The notes beneath the pieces were generated by a model that worked only from the letters and a program-made list of their open reading frames with translations, did not search any database and was not told where the DNA came from. A stretch of DNA of 34,394 bases, taken from assembly GCA_001779235.1 (NCBI GenBank), contig MFJN01000028.1, positions 1 to 34,394 on the forward strand, in the 5' to 3' direction. Every line of letters starts with the position of its first letter. Within the stretch, counting starts at the first letter, position 1. The stretch comes from Candidatus Gottesmanbacteria bacterium RIFCSPHIGHO2_02_FULL_40_13 (GTDB lineage: Bacteria; Patescibacteriota; Microgenomatia; 2-02-FULL-39-11). Positions 22,188 through 29,724 of this stretch are shown here, in pieces. The position numbers were made by a program, and so were the translations under genes.

Positions 22188-23474
22188 TTACTCTATACTG
22201 TAAATTGGAATATTTTTTAATGTTTCCTTTGCCTCTTCCAAAAACCATTTATTAGACGAGTACAGTATACACAGTATATCATTTTTGTCCACATGTTCGT
22301 CTACTCTGCGCTCCAGAAAAATACCTGCTTTTTTATCCGACGGGCAACCGAGTATTTTGGCTATGATTGTCAGGTCTTTATTATTAAAAGCAGTAATTGA
22401 TCCTTTTTTACGGCTTTTATACTCGTATTTGAACTTTCCAATTTCTATATCAGCAATAGAGATATCAGCATCTCCTCCCTGATGTTTAATAATCTCCCGC
22501 ATCTTTTTTAGAGCCTGACCGCTCTGAAGAATTTGTCTTGCTAAATCTTCGCCTGAAATTTTTTCTTTGTTTTTGGAATCAAGACATAAATCCAAAAGTT
22601 TTCCAGAGAGTCTTAAAGTTTTTGCTTCCAGAACTAAAGGACGGTCGGATTTTTGTTCCAATACTTTTAAGACGTCAATTGCTTCAAGAGCAGGTCCGAC
22701 ACTGTGACCAGCCGGCTCCAGAATCTGATTGATGTCAACTGCCAGCTTGATATGAAATTTATCCGCCAAAAGTTGGAACTTTTTAGAGATTAATTCTGCA
22801 TCTTTAAAATGCCGGATTTTTAAGGTTAGCCCGACAGGAATATCGAGCACCAAATGAGTCGCTCCGGAGGCTATTTTTTTAGCCATGATGGAAATAATGA
22901 CTTTATCAAAAGACTCAAAAGAGAGAGGAGTTTCCACCTGAATAATGACATCATCAGCAGGCGCCAGTCCTAAATGTCCCCCCCAGACAATACATCCTCC
23001 GGTTTTAGCGACCATTTTTTCAATTTGGGAGGGTGAAAAAGTTACTGGAGCCAGAACTTCCATTGTATCAGCAGTTCCGGCGGGGGTAGTGATCGCCCGG
23101 GAGGAGTTTTTGGGTATCTTAAATCCTGCCGCAGCGATAATCGGGACAAGGATCATGGTAGTTCTGGTACCGGCTAGTCCACCGGTAGAGTGTTTATCAG
23201 CTACAATACCGTCAAAATGCAATTTAGCACCGGTATTAACCATGGCTTTGGTCAGATAATACAATTCCTGATCGGAAAAACCCTCTTTGAAGCCGGCAGC
23301 GACAAAATAAGTCGTCAGAATAGGACCTAATGTTTCGTGTGCTACCTCATCCATCAGTGAAAATATTTCATGGTAGGATAATTTTTTACCAAGTAGCTTT
23401 TTTTTTATAGCAGATAAAGCCTCTAGAGAATTAGAAGTTGGTGCGGTTTGATCAGGTTTTTTAATCTTTAGCAT
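22188..23474 (-). CDS. deoA: Thymidine/AMP phosphorylase family protein
   Basis: 428 residues. The core of the family is plain: DKHSTGGLAGTRTTMILVPIIAAAG, SSRAITTPAGTADTMEVLAPV, KTGGCIVWGGHLGLAPADDVIIQVE, and GHSVGPALEAIDVL. The phrasing (CIVWGG, LAPADD, DIPVG) is closer to the archaeal-type AMP phosphorylases than to E. coli DeoA; those split AMP to adenine and ribose 1,5-bisphosphate, feeding RuBisCO in some Candidate Phyla bacteria. The extra N-terminal domain (about 80 residues) of the archaeal enzymes is mostly missing. No ribose-1,5-bisphosphate isomerase or RuBisCO is in the window, so the substrate stays open. It lies seven bases after the sortase gene. Confidence 0.85.
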   Translation of the reverse strand: MLKIKKPDQTAPTSNSLEALSAIKKKLLGKKLSYHEIFSLMDEVAHETLGPILTTYFVAAGFKEGFSDQELYYLTKAMVNTGAKLHFDGIVADKHSTGGLAGTRTTMILVPIIAAAGFKIPKNSSRAITTPAGTADTMEVLAPVTFSPSQIEKMVAKTGGCIVWGGHLGLAPADDVIIQVETPLSFESFDKVIISIMAKKIASGATHLVLDIPVGLTLKIRHFKDAELISKKFQLLADKFHIKLAVDINQILEPAGHSVGPALEAIDVLKVLEQKSDRPLVLEAKTLRLSGKLLDLCLDSKNKEKISGEDLARQILQSGQALKKMREIIKHQGGDADISIADIEIGKFKYEYKSRKKGSITAFNNKDLTIIAKILGCPSDKKAGIFLERRVDEHVDKNDILCILYSSNKWFLEEAKETLKNIPIYSIE

Positions 23475-23481
23475 GTGTGAA

Positions 23482-24186
23482 TCAGGTTGTTGATAATATT
23501 GATTTTATGATAAGACGTTTATAAGAAGTTCCGGGAGGCACACAGGTAATCAAGGTCAAATAGGCGTTGTTATACTCTTGCGTCAGGACCGATAAATCAT
23601 CGGGCGTAGTTATTTTTAATTCTGACACTTTATAATTATAGGTGATATTATCAATGTTAACTAAAATATCATCATCAACTTTGAGGTCTGGCAATTTGGT
23701 AAAAATGGTCTTATAGTCCCTGGGATTGTATATAAAAGGCAAAGACGAATGTCCGAAGATGACGACGTTGCCGTAGTTGCCGGGCGGGGGTCCTGTGAAT
23801 TGAATTAGGCCTTTAGTGAGATCCTCATCTTCGAACAACACACTTGCATTTTCAATTTTGAGTTTAGGTATAGACAACCGGTAATAATTGCTTTTATTTT
23901 GTTCCCAGGTGACATTTTTCACCGCTTTGGGAAACCAGGTGCTTGCCTTGGTATAGTCTGTTTTTATGGTCTCCAAAGCATTAATCAGGTTATTATCCGG
24001 TAATAATACAGATGCAGATTTATTGTCTTCCGGCACCGGACGGATAATAGTCTCAAACTTCGAGGCATAAAAAATATTAAAAGCGATTATTGGATAAGAA
24101 ACCCAAACCACAATGAAAAGTCCGCTTGAAATCAATAAAATTGAAAGTTTAGAAACAGGTTTGGATCTATGAGCAAAAAATAGCAT
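23482..24186 (-). CDS. Sortase (class D/E/F-like transpeptidase)
   Basis: 234 residues. One N-terminal membrane segment (about 13-36), then the sortase beta-barrel beginning at YRLSIPKLKIENASV. Catalytic triad: H146 (VVIFGHSS), C215 (YLTLITCVPPG), R224 (SYKRLII). Sortases cut a LPxTG-like motif in exported proteins and join them to the wall or to pilin subunits. The surface protein at 7194-8594 ends in PPPTG plus a membrane segment and is a possible substrate. It lies 17 bases after the 734-residue membrane protein and seven before the phosphorylase. Confidence 0.92.
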   Translation of the reverse strand: MLFFAHRSKPVSKLSILLISSGLFIVVWVSYPIIAFNIFYASKFETIIRPVPEDNKSASVLLPDNNLINALETIKTDYTKASTWFPKAVKNVTWEQNKSNYYRLSIPKLKIENASVLFEDEDLTKGLIQFTGPPPGNYGNVVIFGHSSLPFIYNPRDYKTIFTKLPDLKVDDDILVNIDNITYNYKVSELKITTPDDLSVLTQEYNNAYLTLITCVPPGTSYKRLIIKSILSTT

Positions 24187-24203
24187 TTTTTCAGGATGAG
24201 TTA

Positions 24204-26408
24204 TTAAAAACTAACAACGTCCACCGCAATATTTTCTCCGTTGAAAGGCAGACGGTTGGATAACAGAGGGAATTTATTAATTTGCACAATCTTAACCCCT
24301 GAGATATTATTGACAGATTTTAGATAATCTACGACCTCCTGGTAATTTTTACCGGTAATATCTTTTTTGATTATTACCAGATTGAGGGTTGGGATAAAGG
24401 AAGAATAAATGACAGCTGTGGCTTGAATTTCATTATTTTTATTCTTGGTAATATTGGTAATCCGGGCTCCGGTTCTTGATTCGTCAACAGAAAATCCTTC
24501 GGGAACACTCAGAGGATTTTCTTTGGATAAACTGATTAATTCCTCAGAGTTATAAGACAGTCCTGTAACTTTCAGACTTAACGTTAAAGACACTTCTTTT
24601 GCTTCACTGCCCATCTCCGCGCTGAATTTCTTGCTGCTGATTTCTGTGGTTAATGATTGGTCAATCAAAACTGCACCGCTTTTAATTTTCTGGTTTAATT
24701 CCTGTTTGGCTTTAGCCATTAGTTCGCTGGTAAGTGCTTCTTCCAAATTATCCCGATCATCTTTGGAAATACTGGCCGCCTCCCGGCTGGTGCCTCCCGT
24801 CAAGGCTGTCTCATTTTTAGCAGAAAGTGAATTTTCCGGAAAATCCTTAAAAGTAAAGTTGCTTCCCGGCGATAAATTACTTTCCGGTCCGATATTATTA
24901 GAAGTTACTTTGGCCGTAGTTTTTCCGTAGGCAAGGCCTTCACCGGTATCAGAAGCAGAAGCGATGTTGACATTTTCATCAAGGTTAAAAGTAAGAGAGC
25001 CGTTTTGCAAAATCGCTCCCTTGGGCAACGTTTTGCTGTTAAATGTCTTATTATAGACAGTAATCGTTCCTTTGGCTTTTTCCCCGACCTTGGTTTTACC
25101 GGTCGATGCAATATTTTTTTCTCCTTCTACAATGACGGAGATTTCTTCAGCTATAAGGTAGTTCTTGAGATTTTGAAGTGAATCTTGTTGGGTAAAGATA
25201 GAAATCTCCATATTTTTTGAGTTTATTTGAGGATAAACAAAGATGGAGACATCCGCCTTGGGATAGGTAAAAAAGAACCAGCCTGATAATCCTAAAATGA
25301 TTAATAATAAGATGACCGGCAGTAAAAGGGAGTTGAAAAAATCCGGAATTTTCACACCGCTTAAAACTTTTTTTTTGGGTTTATCTTCTTTAATTTCTTC
25401 TGCAACCGTTTCGTCGATCATAAAAGGAGCCGGGGTTGCGGGAAGTGTAATATTTTGATGGACGGATATTTTCTCTGCTATTTCGTTGTCTTTAGTAAAT
25501 CCAAATGTTTCCTCTTCCTCTTCGTTATCTGTGATTTCTTCATCAATACTTACCTGATTTTTTTTATCTTTTACAGATATTATTTCTTGGATATCTGAAG
25601 ACTCTTTAGGCTCTTTCTGGTGAGGTGCGGCAAGATCGGGTGGTCCAAAATCAGCCTGCAGTAAATTAACTTCATGAGTTTTCATAAAAGAAGTGCCTGC
25701 AGCTTCAATTAAAGCCGTCATGATATCACCTGACGATAAGATTTCAATTTTTGGTGTATGCAAAAATTCAGGATGCTTATTCCAGGGAAGACGAAGTAAA
25801 TTTTCTCTGATCTCCTCTAAATTTTCCCCTTCATCATAAATTATTATTCTTGAAGGTAAGATATCAGCCTTCAGATCAGGAATGATTGCCTCGATGTCCG
25901 AGATGACGGACGAAGTTCTGGGAATAAGAAAATTATGCTGTATTTTTCCAACCCTGACTAAAGTTAAAGTCAGAGTTTCTTTGGTTAGGCATAGAATAAG
26001 GCTGGTAGGAGGCGATCCTTCTTCTTTTTGGAGATAATAAGTGATGGCATCCGGATATTCTACAAAACCTTGAGGTTCAAGAGCTAAATCTTTGGTAATT
26101 TTTTTTAATCTTTCCAGATATTCCGGTTTTACTTTGTCGCCTTCGAGGTATGCAAAAGGAAGCGCAAAAACGACTTTTTCCACCAGATAATTTTCAGGGA
26201 CATTTTTTTCGGCACAGCTTATGGCAATATCTGCTGCTTCAGACTCATTTTCTCCCTGAGAGTAGTCGCTTTCGCCTGTTCCGATCAGCGTGAGTTGATT
26301 GCCGTGAATTAAGGTAATCGCGGCTCTGATTTTTCTATCTTCCACAGCCAGAGTCAGAAAATATTCAGATTTATCTTTTTTCGGAAGAAATTTTGAAAAT
26401 ATGGACAT
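24204..26408 (-). CDS. Membrane protein: PilM/FtsA-like cytoplasmic domain plus baseplate-J-like outer domain
   Basis: 734 residues. The first 250 have the layout of an actin-like PilM/FtsA fold: FLTLAVEDRKIRAAI, VVFALPFAYLEG, LEPQGFVEYPDAITYYL, ILCLTKETLTLTLVRVG, with the usual ATP-contact Asp/Gly residues poorly kept. An acidic linker rich in Glu (about 265-350) follows, then one membrane helix (about 363-384, LLLPVILLLIILGLSGWFFF). The outer part (about 390-734) has a baseplate-J-like stretch (GEKAKGTITVYNKTFNSKTLPKGAILQN...NIASASDTGEGLAYGKTTAKVTSNNIGPESN). Such proteins are frequent in Candidate Phyla genomes and have no known role. It lies three bases after alaS. Confidence 0.7.
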   Translation of the reverse strand: MSIFSKFLPKKDKSEYFLTLAVEDRKIRAAITLIHGNQLTLIGTGESDYSQGENESEAADIAISCAEKNVPENYLVEKVVFALPFAYLEGDKVKPEYLERLKKITKDLALEPQGFVEYPDAITYYLQKEEGSPPTSLILCLTKETLTLTLVRVGKIQHNFLIPRTSSVISDIEAIIPDLKADILPSRIIIYDEGENLEEIRENLLRLPWNKHPEFLHTPKIEILSSGDIMTALIEAAGTSFMKTHEVNLLQADFGPPDLAAPHQKEPKESSDIQEIISVKDKKNQVSIDEEITDNEEEEETFGFTKDNEIAEKISVHQNITLPATPAPFMIDETVAEEIKEDKPKKKVLSGVKIPDFFNSLLLPVILLLIILGLSGWFFFTYPKADVSIFVYPQINSKNMEISIFTQQDSLQNLKNYLIAEEISVIVEGEKNIASTGKTKVGEKAKGTITVYNKTFNSKTLPKGAILQNGSLTFNLDENVNIASASDTGEGLAYGKTTAKVTSNNIGPESNLSPGSNFTFKDFPENSLSAKNETALTGGTSREAASISKDDRDNLEEALTSELMAKAKQELNQKIKSGAVLIDQSLTTEISSKKFSAEMGSEAKEVSLTLSLKVTGLSYNSEELISLSKENPLSVPEGFSVDESRTGARITNITKNKNNEIQATAVIYSSFIPTLNLVIIKKDITGKNYQEVVDYLKSVNNISGVKIVQINKFPLLSNRLPFNGENIAVDVVSF

Positions 26409-26411
26409 GAA

Positions 26412-28265
26412 TTAAATTAGGGTGGCGTAAATTCTTCGGCTATTGCTACCGGCAGCCTCCTCTTTTATTATCTTAAACTTTCCCAAGAGTCCTGTAAAGT
26501 CGACGTGGGGTCCGCCGCAGACCTCTTTGGAAAAATTGCCGATAGAATAGACTTTTACTTTTGCCGGATATTTTACTCCGGGGACGGTTAGAGCGCTATT
26601 TTTCAAAGCCTGTTCCAATTCTGTAATCGACATATTTACACGCAAATTCTCCTTAATCTTAAGATTCACAATTTTCTCGATATCGAGTATTTCCTGATCG
26701 GTCAGTTTTTTTGGGTGGGTAAAATCAAAACGCAGACGCTGTACGGTAATATTGCTCCCTTTTTGCCGGACATGATCACCCAGGATGTCCCGCAGAGTTT
26801 GTTGCAGAAGGTGCGTTGCGGTATGCAGACGGGTGATAACCTCTGAATGATTCTGCAGTCCGCCTTTGAACATTCCCTTACTGGTATTTCTGGATAATTC
26901 CTGATGTTTCTGAAATTCTTTCTGAAACTCTCCAAAGTCAATCTTTTGTCCTCGTTCCAGAGCTAATTCTGCTGTTAACTCCCAGGGAAAGCCGTATGTT
27001 TGCAGCAGATCGAAGGCTAATTTTCCGTCAACGACAGGTTGTTTTTCCAGTAGTTTTATTCCTTTATTTAATACCTGTTCAAACCTTTTTATTTCTTCAC
27101 TCAGGGTAGAGGTAATGTTGGAGAATTCCTTCGTCTCAGGATAAAGATAGACATTGCTATATATTTGACCGATGACCTGACAAATTTGTATTCCGGCTTC
27201 AATTGTGGAACATTGCAGATGGAGTTTATGCATTTTCACAACAGATCGTCTGATAAGACGGCGCAAAATATAACCCTGTTGTTTGTTGCCGGGTTGCAGT
27301 CCTTCTGCAAGCATGAAGGTGGCTGCCTTCAGGTGATCTGTGATGATACGCATGGGTGGCTGATTGATCGGATCGGAATATTTTTTACCCGAAAGCCTGG
27401 ATAGTAATTCAATGACCGGAAAAAATAAATCTGATTGGAAGATATCGGGATTATTTTCGGTTGCAGCAATAAGCCGTTCCAGCCCACCCCCGAAGTCCAC
27501 ATTTTTATTTGGGAGTTCTGTGAGAGTGCCGTCAGCCTGTTTTTGATACTGCATAAAAACGCTGTTGCCAATTTCCAGAAAATGTCCGCATTCACAGTTT
27601 GGGTGACACTGTTTTCCAAACTTTGGGTCATGGGGAATTTGAGTAAATTCAAAAAAAACCTCACTGTCCGGCCCACCGGGTTCCCCTGGTGGCATTTTTT
27701 CCGGTTCCCCGGACCTGCTCCACCAATTTTTAGAAGCAGGGTAGAGGAAAATCCGTCCTTGCTTCGCCGAAGTTCCACTATTGGACGAAGGCGAGTCGAC
27801 AACTTTTGCATCAATCCCTACGCTTGCGTAAATCTCTTTCCATATCTCAACAGACTCGGTATCTTTAGGGACAATCTGATCACCTTCATAAACCGTGACA
27901 TAAAGTTTATTGGGATCAAGCTTTAATACTTTAGTCAGAAACGTAAAAAACCATCTCAGCTGGTCATTTTTAAAATAATCTCCCAGAGACCAGTTGCCGA
28001 GCATTTCAAAAAAAGTACTATGCCGGTTGTCACCGACCTCATTTATATCCTGAGCGCGGAATGATTTTTGGCTGTCAGTAAGCCTTTGGCCTAGGGGGTG
28101 TTTTTCCCCGAGTAAAAACGGAATTAAAGGCTGCATGCCAGAGCTGGTAAAAAGGGTAGTCGGATCGTTTTCAGGAATTATGGGAGCAGAAGGAATTACC
28201 TGGTGATTTCTTGGCGATTCCAGAAAAAAATCCAGATATTTTTTGCGAAGTTCCCGATGAGTCAT
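26412..28265 (-). CDS. alaS: Alanyl-tRNA synthetase lacking the C-Ala domain
   Basis: 617 residues against about 875 in E. coli. Class II catalytic core: TSSGMQPLIPFLLG, RAQDINEVGDNRHSTFFEMLGNWSLGDYFK, GGGLERL. The editing domain is complete with RLHTATHLLQQTL (zinc/hydrolysis HxxxH) and KEVCGGPHVDFTG, and the protein ends just after it. The C-terminal oligomerisation domain is absent. Residues about 157-170 (SPSSNSGTSAKQG region) are extra relative to a usual synthetase loop and coincide with a palindromic DNA element at 27764-27794. It charges tRNA-Ala in the cytoplasm. Confidence 0.95.
   Translation of the reverse strand: MTHRELRKKYLDFFLESPRNHQVIPSAPIIPENDPTTLFTSSGMQPLIPFLLGEKHPLGQRLTDSQKSFRAQDINEVGDNRHSTFFEMLGNWSLGDYFKNDQLRWFFTFLTKVLKLDPNKLYVTVYEGDQIVPKDTESVEIWKEIYASVGIDAKVVDSPSSNSGTSAKQGRIFLYPASKNWWSRSGEPEKMPPGEPGGPDSEVFFEFTQIPHDPKFGKQCHPNCECGHFLEIGNSVFMQYQKQADGTLTELPNKNVDFGGGLERLIAATENNPDIFQSDLFFPVIELLSRLSGKKYSDPINQPPMRIITDHLKAATFMLAEGLQPGNKQQGYILRRLIRRSVVKMHKLHLQCSTIEAGIQICQVIGQIYSNVYLYPETKEFSNITSTLSEEIKRFEQVLNKGIKLLEKQPVVDGKLAFDLLQTYGFPWELTAELALERGQKIDFGEFQKEFQKHQELSRNTSKGMFKGGLQNHSEVITRLHTATHLLQQTLRDILGDHVRQKGSNITVQRLRFDFTHPKKLTDQEILDIEKIVNLKIKENLRVNMSITELEQALKNSALTVPGVKYPAKVKVYSIGNFSKEVCGGPHVDFTGLLGKFKIIKEEAAGSNSRRIYATLI
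27764..27794. repeat. Palindromic element, copy C, in frame inside alaS
   Basis: TCGCC, GAAGT, TCCA, CTAT, TGGA, CGAA, GGCGA: outer five-base arms with TTCG-like internal loops and inner four-base arms. On the coding (minus) strand it begins CGCCTTCG, as in copies A and B, but the inner stem is shorter. It encodes a Ser/Gly-rich loop of AlaS without breaking the frame. Confidence 0.5.
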
Positions 28266-28324
28266 TTGCGGCTATTATAACTCATCACTGTATTTCAGGT
28301 GAAGAGAGCAATATAAGCAAGTAA

Positions 28325-28720
28325 TCATGAAGACAAATGTTTACCATTTTTTTTAAAAAAACGGTTACGGACCGCCTCCGTCAGTTCCACGCCTTTTTTC
28401 TGCACTTCCTGCAGTTGTCCCAAGGAATCATCAAGTCTGTCAACTAAAGTTTGGCTGACTTTTTGCGCGCCTGCTGCAACTTCCTGTTTAACTTTTTTTT
28501 GCAAGTCACCTGCTTCTTCGAGGTATTTTTCACTCCTGGTTTTCAGAGTGTGAATTTTATCGTCAATTTTATTCTTGACGTCTTTTTCTTCATCCTCCAG
28601 AAACCGGGAGATTTTTTTGCCTTCTTTCGTTCCTAAGACAAAGATGATAAAAGCGCCAATTAATCCTCCCAGGAAAAACCCCAGCCAGAAATTACCGCTT
28701 TTATGAGAGTTATCATTCAT
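28325..28720 (-). CDS. YtxH-like membrane protein with helical tail
   Basis: 131 residues from the ATG at 28720, chosen because it overlaps the end of the upstream gene by eight bases (ATGAATGA), a normal coupling; a longer frame from 28762 would run deep into that gene. The N-terminus has a Gly-rich membrane segment (FWLGFFLGGLIGAFIIFVLG) followed by TKEGKKI, the YtxH pattern. The rest (about 35-115) is a long charged helix or coiled coil. YtxH-like proteins are stress- or envelope-associated with unclear function. Sits just upstream of alaS on the same strand. Confidence 0.72.
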   Translation of the reverse strand: MNDNSHKSGNFWLGFFLGGLIGAFIIFVLGTKEGKKISRFLEDEEKDVKNKIDDKIHTLKTRSEKYLEEAGDLQKKVKQEVAAGAQKVSQTLVDRLDDSLGQLQEVQKKGVELTEAVRNRFFKKNGKHLSS

Positions 28721-28991
28721 GAGTCTTATCCTCCCCGTTTTTATCTTTTTTTCTGAAAACATTAAAAATTCCCATTACAGTTTTTACTCCTTCGGTAAAA
28801 CCGTTGATATTGGTCAGAGATTTGGAGATTGAAGTTGATACATTTACGGTGGAATCAACCACCTTATTAAATTTTTGCAGCATTTTCCTGATTTCGCCCA
28901 GTATCATGAAAACCTGATATCCGATTACGACCATGACAATCGTCAAAACGCTGATGACCGCAAAAAGAAGAATTTGAGTTGACTCATTCAT
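28713..28991 (-). CDS. DUF948-like small membrane protein
   Basis: 92 residues. An N-terminal membrane helix (about 7-28, LLFAVISVLTIVMVVIGYQVF) is followed by an amphipathic helix (EIRKMLQKFNKVVDSTVNVSTSISKSLTNINGF) and a basic end (FRKKDKNGEDKTHE). This is the plan of DUF948/YtxG proteins, which often pair with YtxH-like proteins, as here. First gene after an internal promoter. Function unknown. Confidence 0.7.
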   Translation of the reverse strand: MNESTQILLFAVISVLTIVMVVIGYQVFMILGEIRKMLQKFNKVVDSTVNVSTSISKSLTNINGFTEGVKTVMGIFNVFRKKDKNGEDKTHE

Positions 28992-29009
28992 AAGAGCAGG
29001 TAGTATTCT

Positions 29010-29038
29010 ATTCTAACCTTTGAAATTCCAACAGTCAA
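29010..29038 (-). promoter_or_regulatory. Promoter TTGACT-N17-TAGAAT for the DUF948/YtxH/alaS group
   Basis: On the minus strand TTGACT (complement of 29033-29038) is followed by exactly 17 bases and TAGAAT (complement of 29010-29015). A start point near 29003 gives a leader of about 12 bases before the ATG at 28991. Confidence 0.65.
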
Positions 29039-29063
29039 TATTAACTTATACTTGATTTCAGTC

Positions 29064-29705
29064 TCAATCTCCTTGAATCCGGATGGTCCGTTTGATGGTA
29101 TTTTTTCTGTTATATTTACTGACTGATTCGATCATTATAATATTAGTTCCCGGTGAAAGAGTTAATGTGGTGAAAAAGTGTCCGCTTTCGTCAACGGCTA
29201 TTTTCTGATTGTTAACCAGGATTACAGCATCGGTATTGGTAATTCCTGTAACCATAATCCGTTCCGAGGAAAAAATCTCGCCTTCTTTTGGAGAAGTAAT
29301 ATTAAGCGGCGGCGGACTGGTAATGTTTCTGTATTGGTAAAAAAGATAGCCGAAGAAAAACAGGAAAAAGAAAACTATAATAAGTACGGAAATCGTTTTT
29401 GGAGTATATCGGAAAATAGACTGATTTAAAGGTTCTGTGACACCCTCGGGGAGCAGTCCCTGACGTTCCTGCTGGCGGAATTGCCTGCGGAAAATAGCCA
29501 ACATTTCGTCAGGTTTTAACCCCAAAAATGAGCTGTAGTTTTTTAAAAAACCTTTGATATAAGGAAGAGAGGGAAGTTTTTCCCAGGAATTTTCCTCAAG
29601 AGCCACCAGAAATTTTTTCCTGATTCTTAAATGAATCTCAATTTCCTCAAAAGTTAATTTTTTCTCCAGCCTGACCCTTTTGAGAATTTCTCCAATTGTA
29701 AGCAT
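29064..29705 (-). CDS. RodZ-like membrane protein with HTH and Ig-like domain
   Basis: 213 residues. The N-terminal helix-turn-helix (TIGEILKRVRLEKKLTFEEIEIHLRIRKKFLVALEENSWEKLPSLPYIKGFLKNY) is the RodZ/HTH_25 type that binds MreB rather than DNA. A basic stretch leads to one membrane helix (about 105-122) and an outer Ig-like domain (about 133-213, PLNITSPKEGEIFSSERIMVTGITNTDAVILVN). RodZ links the cytoskeleton to the wall synthesis machinery. No mreB is in the window. It follows ftsK by 19 bases, in a division/shape context. Confidence 0.82.
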   Translation of the reverse strand: MLTIGEILKRVRLEKKLTFEEIEIHLRIRKKFLVALEENSWEKLPSLPYIKGFLKNYSSFLGLKPDEMLAIFRRQFRQQERQGLLPEGVTEPLNQSIFRYTPKTISVLIIVFFFLFFFGYLFYQYRNITSPPPLNITSPKEGEIFSSERIMVTGITNTDAVILVNNQKIAVDESGHFFTTLTLSPGTNIIMIESVSKYNRKNTIKRTIRIQGD

Positions 29706-29724
29706 AAAAAAGTCAATTCAGCCC

